From Aliarcobacter sp017996075 (GTDB lineage: Bacteria; Campylobacterota; Campylobacteria; Campylobacterales; Arcobacteraceae): DNA of 64,000 nucleotides. Positions 8,368 to 17,352 of the stretch are shown here, piece by piece (the stretch's first letter is position 1; every line of letters starts with the position of its first letter). The position numbers were made by a program, and so were the translations under genes. The notes beneath the pieces are model-generated. The model was not told where the DNA came from. It worked only from the letters and a program-made list of their open reading frames with translations, and ran no database searches. The stretch lies in the NCBI RefSeq assembly GCF_051062515.1, contig NZ_JAMXEK010000001.1; one strand, given 5' to 3'.

Positions 8368-10254
8368 TTATAACCCTAATTTTAAATATAGATATACAAA
8401 TATACAAGTCATTCCAGCAAGCATAAATACTGCATAGAACCGTACATTTGCATTTTGTATTAATGCTACTTTTCTTCCAATAGCTACAAAATAGATTGAA
8501 GATTTCATAATAAATGCATCAATAATTTTTGCATCTAAAACTTTATCAATAAAACAAGATATTGCTTTTGAAGTTTTAACAAATAAAATATCATAAAGCT
8601 CATCAACATAAAGTTTTCTTCCAACAAAACCAACTTCAAGTTCAGGTTTTTCTAAATCAAATCTTGCATATTTTTTGTATGCAATAAATATACCAAAAGA
8701 TGCAACTAGAACTGAAAGAGCCATTAAAATATACTCTGTACTATGAGATAGAGTAATTGTTTTTGAATTTAAGCTTCCAAGCCAAGTATCTACCATATGT
8801 GTTCCACCAAATATTGAAGGTAGATTTAAAAATCCAGCTGTAACAGCACCTACTGCTAATACTACAAGTGGAAATGTAATAGTTTTGCTTGTATATACGT
8901 ACTCTTTTTCATGATGATTTGGTGTAACAAAAACTACAAAATATAGTCTAAACATATAAAATGCAGTTAAAAATGCAGTAAATAAAGCAATACCATAAAT
9001 TAAGTAGTGACCTTCTTGAAATGCAGCTGCTAGTATTGCATCTTTAGAGAAAAATCCAGAAAACGGTGGAATTCCTGAAATTGCAATAACCCCTATTAAA
9101 AATGTTGCAGAAATTATTGGCAATATTGCTCTATGTTTAGCAATATTAAAAATATTTTGTTCATGATGTAGTGCAATTATAACTCCACCAGCACCCATAA
9201 ACAGCATTGCTTTAAAGAATGCATGAGTGAAAACATGAAATAATCCACTTGAGTAAAATCCAAGTCCAACAGCTATAAACATATAACCTAATTGACTCAT
9301 AGTTGAGTATGCAAGTATTTTTTTAATATCTGTCTGTTTTGTTGCAATAATAGCAGCAAGAAGAGCTGAAAATGCTCCAATATATGCTATAAATATTCCA
9401 ATTTCTTCTATTCCTGTATATAAGAAATGGAATCTTGCAACCATATAAACCCCAGCTGTAACCATTGTTGCTGCGTGAATTAGTGCAGAAATTGGTGTTG
9501 GACCTGCCATTGCATCTGGAAGCCATGTATATAGTGGAATTTGAGCTGATTTCCCCATAGCTCCTACAAATAATAATACTCCAGCTAATAAAAGCCAACC
9601 ATTTGATGCATTTGATAAATTTGCTTCAATAGATGAAAAAGACAAATCAACTTGACCTAATGCAAAAAATAGTGTTGCAACTCCTAAAAGGAACCCAAAA
9701 TCTCCAACTCGGTTTACAATAAATGCTTTATTTGCAGCAATAACATTATTTTTTTCACCATAATAGAATTTAATTAAAAGGTATGAACAAACTCCAACAC
9801 CTTCCCAACCTATAAATAAAATTATTGGATTATCTGCAAGTACAAGAATCAACATTGATGCTAAGAATAGATTAAAGTAAGCGAAAAATTTACCAAAACC
9901 TTCATCATCCTTCATATAACCAACAGCATAGATGTGAATTAACCAACCAACAAAAGTTACAAACATTGACATAAAAATAGATAAATTATCACCTAAAAAT
10001 GCCATGTCAACATTTAAGTTTTCAACATTTAACCATGTAAATATATGTTGTTTAAATATAATTTTTTCTTCAAGCATTCTTAAAAAGAGACTAAGAGTTA
10101 TTAAAAAAGAAATTAAAGGAGTTAAAGTTCCAATTATTGCAAAATAATTTTCTGATATTTTTTGTTTTTTGATATTATAAAAATATAAACCACCATTTAA
10201 AATAGCTCCAATTAAAGGAGCTAAAATTATCCAAACTAAAAGATTTGTACTCAT
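8368..10254 (-). CDS. nuoL: NADH-quinone oxidoreductase subunit NuoL
   Basis: Largest antiporter-like subunit, at the far end of the membrane arm, with the long lateral helix at its C-terminus. The 628 residues include the conserved FIGWEGVGVCSYLLI and AGPTPISALIHAATMVTAGVY blocks that separate NuoL from NuoM and NuoN. It overlaps nuoK by four bases (ATGA) and sits one base before nuoM. The C-terminal part ends in hydrophobic residues consistent with a final transmembrane anchor. Length is normal. Confidence 0.95.
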   Translation of the reverse strand: MSTNLLVWIILAPLIGAILNGGLYFYNIKKQKISENYFAIIGTLTPLISFLITLSLFLRMLEEKIIFKQHIFTWLNVENLNVDMAFLGDNLSIFMSMFVTFVGWLIHIYAVGYMKDDEGFGKFFAYFNLFLASMLILVLADNPIILFIGWEGVGVCSYLLIKFYYGEKNNVIAANKAFIVNRVGDFGFLLGVATLFFALGQVDLSFSSIEANLSNASNGWLLLAGVLLFVGAMGKSAQIPLYTWLPDAMAGPTPISALIHAATMVTAGVYMVARFHFLYTGIEEIGIFIAYIGAFSALLAAIIATKQTDIKKILAYSTMSQLGYMFIAVGLGFYSSGLFHVFTHAFFKAMLFMGAGGVIIALHHEQNIFNIAKHRAILPIISATFLIGVIAISGIPPFSGFFSKDAILAAAFQEGHYLIYGIALFTAFLTAFYMFRLYFVVFVTPNHHEKEYVYTSKTITFPLVVLAVGAVTAGFLNLPSIFGGTHMVDTWLGSLNSKTITLSHSTEYILMALSVLVASFGIFIAYKKYARFDLEKPELEVGFVGRKLYVDELYDILFVKTSKAISCFIDKVLDAKIIDAFIMKSSIYFVAIGRKVALIQNANVRFYAVFMLAGMTCIFVYLYLKLGL

Positions 10255-10565
10255 CTTTTTTCTCCTTGAGATAGAGATGTAAATAGATCTGTATCCAAAG
10301 ATTTTTTAGATCTAAACAGCAATATTACTATTGATAGGAATATTGCAGCTTCCGCAGCAGCAATTGATATAACCATAATTGAAACAATTTGAGGATCAAT
10401 ATTAAAATGATATCTTGCAAACGCTACTAAAAACAGATTTACACCATTTAGCATAAGCTCAAGTGACATATAAATCACAAAAATATTTCTTCTAGCAATT
10501 ACTCCAATCGCACCAATTGAGAATAAAATCATAGATACAAAAGCATAAGAAGTTAGTGATATCAT
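10251..10565 (-). CDS. nuoK: NADH-quinone oxidoreductase subunit NuoK
   Basis: Small three-helix membrane subunit of complex I (104 residues), homologous to mitochondrial ND4L. The glutamates needed for proton transfer are recognisable in MSLELMLNGVNL and AAAEAAIFLSIVI. It starts four bases after nuoJ and overlaps nuoL by four bases. Length and position are normal. Confidence 0.93.
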   Translation of the reverse strand: MISLTSYAFVSMILFSIGAIGVIARRNIFVIYMSLELMLNGVNLFLVAFARYHFNIDPQIVSIMVISIAAAEAAIFLSIVILLFRSKKSLDTDLFTSLSQGEKR

Positions 10566-10569
10566 CTTT

Positions 10570-11091
10570 TTAATCCTCCTTTGAAGTTATTTTAGTTTTT
10601 CTTCTTTTTGCAAGAACAACAGAACCTACTAGTGCAATTAGAAGCAAAATTGATATTAACTCAAATGCTATAATCCAATCATTATAAAGAATAAGTCCAA
10701 CCGGTTTTATAGTTCCAAAATCACCTTCAATAGGATATAAATCTTTACTAGGTAAATTTGATACAGCTTTTAAAACTAAAAGATTTAGAGGAATCATCAA
10801 AATAGCACCAAAACCTATAAGCATAAATTTTTTAGGTTCTTTTGGTAAATCCTCTTCTTTGATATTTAAAAACATTAAAATAAATAGAATTAAAGCCATA
10901 ATAGCACCAGCATAAACGATAATTTGAACCATAAACAATAAAGTAGCATTTAAAAGTGCAAACATTCCAGCAACACTTAGCATAGTAATCAAAAGTCCCA
11001 ATGCACTAAACATTGGACTTCTATAAACTAGCATAGCAATAGCACCAGTAATTGCAAAAAATCCTAAAGCAATAAATAGTATATCAGCCAT
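10570..11091 (-). CDS. nuoJ: NADH-quinone oxidoreductase subunit NuoJ
   Basis: ND6-type membrane subunit of complex I, 173 residues with five hydrophobic segments. The third helix region has the family pattern QIIVYAGAIMALILFILM, which in other species forms the pi-bulge helix linking quinone chemistry to pumping. The tail is charged (KRRKTKITSKED). Its ATG shares a base with the nuoI stop. Expected position and length. Confidence 0.93.
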   Translation of the reverse strand: MADILFIALGFFAITGAIAMLVYRSPMFSALGLLITMLSVAGMFALLNATLLFMVQIIVYAGAIMALILFILMFLNIKEEDLPKEPKKFMLIGFGAILMIPLNLLVLKAVSNLPSKDLYPIEGDFGTIKPVGLILYNDWIIAFELISILLLIALVGSVVLAKRRKTKITSKED

Positions 11092-11591
11092 TATTCAAAA
11101 TCCTTTGATCTCTCATTTTTCATAAGAGCTTTTTTATCTAATACAAACTCTTCTCTAGTTGAAGCTGTAAAAGAGAAAATTCCAGTATCCATTCTAATTG
11201 CATCACATGGACAAGCTTCTACACAATATCCGCAAAATACACACTCAAGAAGATCTATTTTAAACTCTTTTGGTCTTTTTTCATCAACACCATCAAATCT
11301 CTCTTCAGCTTCTATAAATATACATTCAGCAGGACATGCTGTTGCACACATAAAACAAGCAACACATTTTTCTGTTCCATCATCATGTTTTGTAAGTCTA
11401 TGAACACCTCTATATCTTTCTGTTATATCTGTTGGTTGAACCTCTGGATATTGTAAAGTATTTACACCCTCTACATCTCTTAGATTTTTAAAGAAGTGTT
11501 TAAAAGTTGTTTTCATTCCACCAGCAATAGCAGGAATGTATAGCTTATCTCTAAATGAACTTCCGTATCTTGGTACTATTTTTATTGCCAT
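11091..11591 (-). CDS. nuoI: NADH-quinone oxidoreductase subunit NuoI
   Basis: Peripheral-arm subunit with two [4Fe-4S] clusters (N6a and N6b) that pass electrons towards NuoB. In 166 residues the two ferredoxin motifs are CVACFMCATACP and CVFCGYCVEACPCDAI. The N-terminus (IVPRYGSSFRDKLYIPAIAG) replaces the usual amphipathic helix. It starts one base after the nuoH stop. Nothing is missing. Confidence 0.95.
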   Translation of the reverse strand: MAIKIVPRYGSSFRDKLYIPAIAGGMKTTFKHFFKNLRDVEGVNTLQYPEVQPTDITERYRGVHRLTKHDDGTEKCVACFMCATACPAECIFIEAEERFDGVDEKRPKEFKIDLLECVFCGYCVEACPCDAIRMDTGIFSFTASTREEFVLDKKALMKNERSKDFE

Positions 11592-11592
11592 C

Positions 11593-12867
11593 TTAATTTC
11601 CTAACACAACAACAATCGCTGTTATTACAATATTTAATAAAGCTAGAGGTATTAAAACTTTCCATCCTAGCATTTGTAGTTGGTCATATCTAATTCTTAA
11701 AACAGTCCATCTAACCCACATATAAACAAAAGCCATCATGAAAAATTTAATCATAAAAGTTCCAACTTGAAGAACTGCAGTTGCAATATTTACTCCATTT
11801 GTTCCAAGCCCAGTTACTAAAAATGATATTAAAATTCCCATGATTACTAAACACAATGACCAGAAAATAACAGTTAATATTTTTGTCTCTTTTTCTCTAC
11901 TTGTGTCATTTCCAACTCTTTTGTTGTTTTTCTTCATCCATCTTGTAAATATAAAAATTTTAATTGGAAGTAAAATAATTATTGCCAAAATAACATAATT
12001 TATATTTGCTTGAATAGTTGCTGTATCCATCCAAGGAATTTGATAACCACCAAAAAATAGCGTTACTATTAATGCACTTGAAGCACTCATAGCTGCATAT
12101 TCACCAACTTGAAAAAGTCCAAATTTCATTGCACTATACTCTGTATGATATCCAGCAACTATTTCACTCTCACCTTCTGCTAAGTCAAATGGAGCTCTAT
12201 TTGTCTCTGCAAATGAACAAACAATAAATATAACAGCAGCTAAAGGTTGAATAAATATTCCCCACATAGGAATAACTCCCAAATAAGTTCCTGTTTGTGC
12301 ATTTACAATATCAGTTAGGTGAATTGAACCATAAGATACAATCATAGATATAATTGCTAATCCCATAGCAGCTTCATAAGATATAACCTGAGCAGAAGCT
12401 CTAATTGAACCTAAAAGTCCATATTTACTTTGAGACGAATAACCACCTAAAATAATTCCATAAACACTAAGTCCTGCAAATGCTAAAAACCACATAATTC
12501 CAAGTTCATTTGGTATAGCTTGCATTGTGTGAGCTTTTCCATCTATTGTTAAAACATCAGCATAAGGGATAACTGCAAAAGTTAAAAAAGAAGCTATAAA
12601 TACAATAGCAGGAGCAATTGTAAAGAAAAACTTATGCTTTATGTGAGAAGGTGTAAAATCTTCTTTAAATATAAGTTTTAACATATCAGCAACTGCTTGA
12701 ATAAGACCACCTAGTCTTATAACTCCAATGCTACATCTATTTGGACCACTTCTATCTTGAATAAATCCAGCAATTCTTCTTTCCCACCAAACCCAAAGTG
12801 GTGTTAGCCCAACAGCAAGAACGACTGATAAGGCAATATTTACAATAATTATAATTGTAGTACTCAT
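11593..12867 (-). CDS. nuoH: NADH-quinone oxidoreductase subunit NuoH, enlarged
   Basis: ND1-type membrane subunit that forms the quinone entry channel. The family is recognisable from RRIAGFIQDRSGPNR, the acidic loop AETNRAPFDLAEGESE and the C-terminal RIRYDQLQMLGWKVLIPLAL. At 424 residues it is about 100 longer than the 325-residue E. coli protein. The extra stretch lies roughly at residues 277-365, between LFFGGY and MIKFFMM. It contains about two more hydrophobic segments and a basic loop (RWMKKNNKRVGNDTSREKE). The reading frame is unbroken and the gene overlaps nuoG by four bases, so this is not an assembly fusion. Confidence 0.93.
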   Translation of the reverse strand: MSTTIIIIVNIALSVVLAVGLTPLWVWWERRIAGFIQDRSGPNRCSIGVIRLGGLIQAVADMLKLIFKEDFTPSHIKHKFFFTIAPAIVFIASFLTFAVIPYADVLTIDGKAHTMQAIPNELGIMWFLAFAGLSVYGIILGGYSSQSKYGLLGSIRASAQVISYEAAMGLAIISMIVSYGSIHLTDIVNAQTGTYLGVIPMWGIFIQPLAAVIFIVCSFAETNRAPFDLAEGESEIVAGYHTEYSAMKFGLFQVGEYAAMSASSALIVTLFFGGYQIPWMDTATIQANINYVILAIIILLPIKIFIFTRWMKKNNKRVGNDTSREKETKILTVIFWSLCLVIMGILISFLVTGLGTNGVNIATAVLQVGTFMIKFFMMAFVYMWVRWTVLRIRYDQLQMLGWKVLIPLALLNIVITAIVVVLGN

Positions 12868-14300
12868 ATAGTTCCTTTTTCAATCATAGATTTAATATTC
12901 TCTATAATCGTTGTAATTGTAGGCATAGGACTATTTTTATCTAATTTAGAAACAACTTTTTGTCTTATTCCATCACAGTTTATGTATGAACCACTTTTTT
13001 CATAAAAAGATGCAACAGGAACTGCAATATCTGAGTTTCCTACTGTTAAACAGTGGTGAGAGAATAAAGATATAAGTTTTTTATTTTCAAGTAAATTTAA
13101 TTTATCTTCAAAATAACTATTTTCTAAAACAAAAATAGTGTTTGCTTGATTTAAAGCTTTTTCAAAAAACTCTTTAGTTTCATCTATTTGAAGTTCTTTA
13201 AAAGATGCTCTATTTGCAGTTTTATCAGCTTTTTTTAACCAATCATCTGCAAAAGATTCATCTAAAGTATTTGGAGAATAACCACTTAGTTTTATATTCA
13301 ACTTATCTGCGAGTGCTTTTACATTTATCATCTCTTCATAAGATAAATTAGGACTTAAAAGTATTAATTTATTATCATGACTTGATAACTCTTTGAAGAT
13401 ATTAATAATAGCATTTGAAATATTTGTCTCATTTTTATTAATTAATGCAGTTGTAAATCTATTTGTTGCATCATTTTCATAAGATAATCTTCCATAATCA
13501 CACATAAACCAACCGTTTACTGCTTTATTTGTTCTTGGTCTAAATCTGTAAATCATATCATCTTTATATTTCTCTTTTCTATGATCTACATTTATGTTAC
13601 ACCCTTTTGAACAACCATTACAAATAGCTTCAAAACTTTGTAAAAACCAAACTCTTTGTTTAAATCTAAAATCTTTGCTTGTTAATGCTCCAACAGGACA
13701 TAAATCAACAACATTCATTGCGTATGGGTTATCTAAAGGACGTCCAGGAAATGTCCCAATCACTGAGTGGTCTGTTCTATCTATAACTCCTAGTTCTGCC
13801 GTTTTTGTAATATCTTTACAAAATCTTACACATCTAAGACATAAAACACATCTCTCTTGATCCAACATTACATTTGAACCTAAATCAACTCTTTTTCTTG
13901 CATGATTTTTATCATCAAGATTTACTCTTGAAGCATAGAAACCAGATTCCATATAGTAATCTTGTAGTTTACACTCACCAGCTTGATCACATGTAGGACA
14001 GTCTATTGGGTGATTTATAAGTTCAAGTTCTAAAATATCTTTTCTAACACTCTCTATTTTTTCACCTTTTGTTCTTACAATCATTCCATCTTTTATAGGC
14101 GTATCACATGCAATTTGAGGTCTTTTTTGCCCCTCTATTTCAACCATACACATTCTACAATTTCCATCTTTTCCCAACGCTTGATGATAACAAAAGTGAG
14201 GGATATGGATTTTTTCATCCAATAGTTTATCAATTAACAAGCTACCTTTGGTAGCTTGAAATTGAACTCCATTAATTGTTATACTAACTTGATCAGCCAT
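12864..14300 (-). CDS. nuoG: NADH-quinone oxidoreductase subunit NuoG, short form
   Basis: Iron-sulfur subunit of the peripheral arm. Cluster ligands are intact: [2Fe-2S] C37/C48/C51/C65; N5 H97/C101/C104/C110; N4 C151/C154/C157 with C201. A further set C227-x2-C230-x3-C234 and C267 matches the extra N7 cluster of E. coli. The protein is only 478 residues against 800-900 in most bacteria, so most of the molybdopterin-type C-terminal domain is gone; an end segment SGSYINCDGIRQKV resembling the family C-terminus remains. The frame is clean, with a four-base overlap into nuoH, so the shortening looks natural. Electron transfer should work because all clusters needed for it are present. Confidence 0.9.
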   Translation of the reverse strand: MADQVSITINGVQFQATKGSLLIDKLLDEKIHIPHFCYHQALGKDGNCRMCMVEIEGQKRPQIACDTPIKDGMIVRTKGEKIESVRKDILELELINHPIDCPTCDQAGECKLQDYYMESGFYASRVNLDDKNHARKRVDLGSNVMLDQERCVLCLRCVRFCKDITKTAELGVIDRTDHSVIGTFPGRPLDNPYAMNVVDLCPVGALTSKDFRFKQRVWFLQSFEAICNGCSKGCNINVDHRKEKYKDDMIYRFRPRTNKAVNGWFMCDYGRLSYENDATNRFTTALINKNETNISNAIINIFKELSSHDNKLILLSPNLSYEEMINVKALADKLNIKLSGYSPNTLDESFADDWLKKADKTANRASFKELQIDETKEFFEKALNQANTIFVLENSYFEDKLNLLENKKLISLFSHHCLTVGNSDIAVPVASFYEKSGSYINCDGIRQKVVSKLDKNSPMPTITTIIENIKSMIEKGTI

Positions 14301-14321
14301 AAATTCATATCCCCTTATTTT

Positions 14322-15608
14322 TTATTTACCTGTATATAATTGTCTAGGTCTAGCAATTTTATGTTTTGGATCTCTTTTAAACTCTGCCCATTGAGCAATC
14401 CATCCTGGAGTTCTTCCTATAACGAAAATCGGTGTAAACATCTCTACTGGAATTTTAAGAGCTGTTAAGATAACTCCTGAATAGAAATCTATATTTGGAT
14501 ATAAACCTCTTTCTTTAAAGTAATCATCTTTTAATGCAGCTTCTTCAACAGCTGTTGCAATGTCAATTAGTTTTGAATCAAGATTTAATTTTTCTTTCAA
14601 TTTACCTTGTAAATCTCTTAAAGTATCAGCTCTTGGATCTCTATTTTTATAAACTCTATGTCCAAATCCCATAAGTCTGAATGGATCATTTTTATCTTTT
14701 GCTTTTGCTATAAAACTAGCAACATTTTTAACATCACCAATCATTCTTAGTTGATCCATAACTTTTTCATTTGCTCCACCATGAGCTGCTCCCCAAAGTG
14801 CAGAGATACCAGATGCAATTGCAACATAAGGGTGAGCTTCTGTTGAACCTACATTTCTAACAGTTGTTGTAGAAGCATTTTGTTCATGGTCTGCATGAAG
14901 AGTTAAAATAGCATCAAGTGCATCAACTTCAATTTGAGTAATCTCTTGATTTGAACCATCAGCTAAATGTTTCATTTTTCCACCAGGATATGCTCTTAAC
15001 ATATACAAGAAGTTTTCTGTGAAATATCTATCAATATCTGGATAAATCATAGGTGTTCCAATTGAGTTTCTATATGCCATAGCTGCAATTGTTGGCATTT
15101 TTGCCATAATTCTATTTTGCATAGTTCTAAACTCTTCTTCATCTTCTAAATGTAAGTGGTCTTTGTAAAATGCAGATAGTGCCATTGTTGAAGCTGCCAT
15201 TGTTGCCATTGGATGTGCTCTATCAGGAAGAGCATCAAATAGTCTAATAATTCCCTCATCAACAAAAGATCTATGTCTAATCTCTAAATCAAGATTTTTT
15301 GACTCATCTTTAGTTGGTAATCTTCCATTCATTAGTAGATATGATACATCTAAGAATGAGTGTTTACCAGCCAAATCAGCTATATCATACCCTCTATATT
15401 TTAGCTCCGAGTTTTCACCATCAATGAATGTAATTTTTGATTCACAAGCAGCAGTTGAAGTATATCCAGGGTCAAATGTAAACATTCCTGAGTCTTTATA
15501 AAAAGTAGAAATATCTACAACAGATGGTCCTCTTGTACCATCTATAATATTGTACTCATAAGATTTACCACTTCTGTTATCTGTAAAAGTCATTGTATTT
15601 TTTGCCAT
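14322..15608 (-). CDS. gltA: Citrate synthase (inside the nuo operon)
   Basis: Condenses acetyl-CoA and oxaloacetate to citrate, the entry step of the TCA cycle. The 428 residues give the hexameric type II length. Catalytic blocks are present: AAHGGANE (His), GFGHRVYKNRDPRA (His) and NIDFYSGVIL (Asp). It lies between nuoF (9 bases upstream) and nuoG (21 bases downstream) on the same strand, with an AGGAG ribosome site before the start, so it should be transcribed with complex I. Type II enzymes are often inhibited by NADH, which would link cycle entry to respiration; that is inference. Confidence 0.95.
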   Translation of the reverse strand: MAKNTMTFTDNRSGKSYEYNIIDGTRGPSVVDISTFYKDSGMFTFDPGYTSTAACESKITFIDGENSELKYRGYDIADLAGKHSFLDVSYLLMNGRLPTKDESKNLDLEIRHRSFVDEGIIRLFDALPDRAHPMATMAASTMALSAFYKDHLHLEDEEEFRTMQNRIMAKMPTIAAMAYRNSIGTPMIYPDIDRYFTENFLYMLRAYPGGKMKHLADGSNQEITQIEVDALDAILTLHADHEQNASTTTVRNVGSTEAHPYVAIASGISALWGAAHGGANEKVMDQLRMIGDVKNVASFIAKAKDKNDPFRLMGFGHRVYKNRDPRADTLRDLQGKLKEKLNLDSKLIDIATAVEEAALKDDYFKERGLYPNIDFYSGVILTALKIPVEMFTPIFVIGRTPGWIAQWAEFKRDPKHKIARPRQLYTGK

Positions 15609-15617
15609 TTTTTCTCC

Positions 15618-16877
15618 TTAGTTTTGATTATTTTTTATATAAGCGTCAAATTCACTTCTAAATTTCTTTACAATACTTGCTATAATATCCTTAACAGCAG
15701 GTGCAAAAACACAAACTGTTTTTCCATTCATAGTTTCGCAAACATCAAGTATAGTTTGTAAATCATTTGAAGAGCCACAACCTTCTATAATATCTCTTAT
15801 AATTTTATCAATCCAACCACAACCTTCTCTACAAGGTGTACATTGTCCGCACGACTCATGATGATAAAATTCAATAATATTTTTTGCAACTTCAACCATA
15901 CATGCACTATCATCAATTACAATCATACCTCCTGTACCTAAAGTTGAACCTATATCCCACATAGACTCATAATCTAATACGGCTTTTTCAACCTCTTCAG
16001 CTGTTAAAATAGGACATGATGTTCCACCTGGAATAACAGCTTTTAACTTTTTACCATCAAGCATCCCACCACCAACTTCATTTAAGAAATCAATCATTTT
16101 ATTTCCATATTGAAGTTCATAAACACCTGGGTTTTTAACAGGTCCTGAGATTGCAAAAAGCATAGTTCCTGGAGATTTTTCTGTACCATATTTTGTGTAA
16201 CCTTCAGCTCCATTTTCTACAATATTAGGAACAGACGATATAGTTTCAACATTATTTACAGTTGCAGGATCTCCATAAAACCATTCACACTCTTTTCCAT
16301 GTGGTTTTAATCTTGGGTGTCCTCTTTTGCCTTCGATTGATTCAATAAGTGCAGATTTTTCTCCACAAATATATGCTCCTCCACCTCTGTGAACTGTAAT
16401 ATCAACTTTAAAATCATATTTATCCATGATTTTATCACCGATAATTTTTGCTTTATAAGCCTCTTGAATTGCTTCATTTAATCTATCAATAAAAAACTTA
16501 TACTCACCTCTTATATAAATATAAGCATGATTTGCTTGAATTGCCCAACAAGTACAGATAATTCCTTCAATTAAAAGGTGTGGATCGTATTGGAAAATTT
16601 GTCTATCTTTAAAAGTTCCAGGTTCACTCTCATCACCATTTACGATTAGATATCTAGGTCTTTCATCAACTGGAGGCATAAGTTCCCATTTAGGACCACA
16701 AGCTGCTCCTCCTCCACCTTTTCCTCTAAGACCTGATTTAGTAACTTCAGCAGTAACTTCTTCAGGTTTCATAGTAAAAAGTTTATCTATAGAAGAGTAT
16801 CTTCCATTTGCAAGAGCAACCTCAAGTTTGTGTGAATTTGGGATATCAAAATTTTTACTTACTATTTTAGTTATCAT
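15618..16877 (-). CDS. nuoF: NADH-quinone oxidoreductase subunit NuoF, altered NADH/FMN site
   Basis: FMN subunit that takes electrons from the soluble donor. The [4Fe-4S] ligands are intact (CGQCTPCREGC and a later TVCVFAP cysteine), and NGDESEPGTFKDR is standard. Two normally near-invariant loops differ. The FMN loop reads LRGKGGGGAACGPKW (residues 50-64) where GRGGAGFPTGLKW is usual. The nucleotide loop reads CGEKSAL (171-177) where CGEETAL is usual, putting a lysine at 174 in place of a glutamate. The donor may therefore not be plain NADH. It overlaps nuoE by 11 bases. 419 residues, slightly short of E. coli. Confidence 0.92.
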   Translation of the reverse strand: MITKIVSKNFDIPNSHKLEVALANGRYSSIDKLFTMKPEEVTAEVTKSGLRGKGGGGAACGPKWELMPPVDERPRYLIVNGDESEPGTFKDRQIFQYDPHLLIEGIICTCWAIQANHAYIYIRGEYKFFIDRLNEAIQEAYKAKIIGDKIMDKYDFKVDITVHRGGGAYICGEKSALIESIEGKRGHPRLKPHGKECEWFYGDPATVNNVETISSVPNIVENGAEGYTKYGTEKSPGTMLFAISGPVKNPGVYELQYGNKMIDFLNEVGGGMLDGKKLKAVIPGGTSCPILTAEEVEKAVLDYESMWDIGSTLGTGGMIVIDDSACMVEVAKNIIEFYHHESCGQCTPCREGCGWIDKIIRDIIEGCGSSNDLQTILDVCETMNGKTVCVFAPAVKDIIASIVKKFRSEFDAYIKNNQN

Positions 16878-17352
16878 TTTTGCACTCCCAAATTATTTTT
16901 TCTAATTTTTCTTTTGTTAGTTTTCCGTGATAAACATTGTTTAATGCAATCATTGGAGCATCTCCACAAGCACCTTGACACTCAACTTCACTAAAAGTAA
17001 AAAGTCCATCAGCACTTGTTTGACCAGGTTCAAGTCCTAAAGTCTCTTTTATGTAAGCTTTTAACTCTCTTGCACCCATAAGCATACAAGATACCGTTTT
17101 ACAAAGTTCAATATGGTGTTTTCCAATTGGTTTTAAGTTAAACATAGTATAAAATGTTGCAACTTCATATACTTGCATTGGACTTTTTTCTACTTTTTGT
17201 GCTACATAAACCATAGCTTCTGGGCTTACCCAACCTTCTTGCTCTTGTACTAACCAAAGAGCTGGTAGCATACAAGAGTCAATTTTTGGATATCTAGAAG
17301 CATACTCTTGAAATTTCGCTTCATTTTGCGGTGTATATTTAAAACTACTCAT
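16867..17352 (-). CDS. nuoE: NADH-quinone oxidoreductase subunit NuoE
   Basis: Thioredoxin-fold [2Fe-2S] subunit that pairs with NuoF. The 161 residues carry the four ligands as CKTVSC and CQGACG. The helical N-terminus (LPALWLVQEQEGWVSPEAMVYVA) is standard. It overlaps the nuoCD stop by one base and nuoF by 11 bases. Many Campylobacter and Helicobacter lack a canonical NuoE/NuoF pair, so its presence supports an Arcobacter-like origin. Confidence 0.94.
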   Translation of the reverse strand: MSSFKYTPQNEAKFQEYASRYPKIDSCMLPALWLVQEQEGWVSPEAMVYVAQKVEKSPMQVYEVATFYTMFNLKPIGKHHIELCKTVSCMLMGARELKAYIKETLGLEPGQTSADGLFTFSEVECQGACGDAPMIALNNVYHGKLTKEKLEKIIWECKNDN

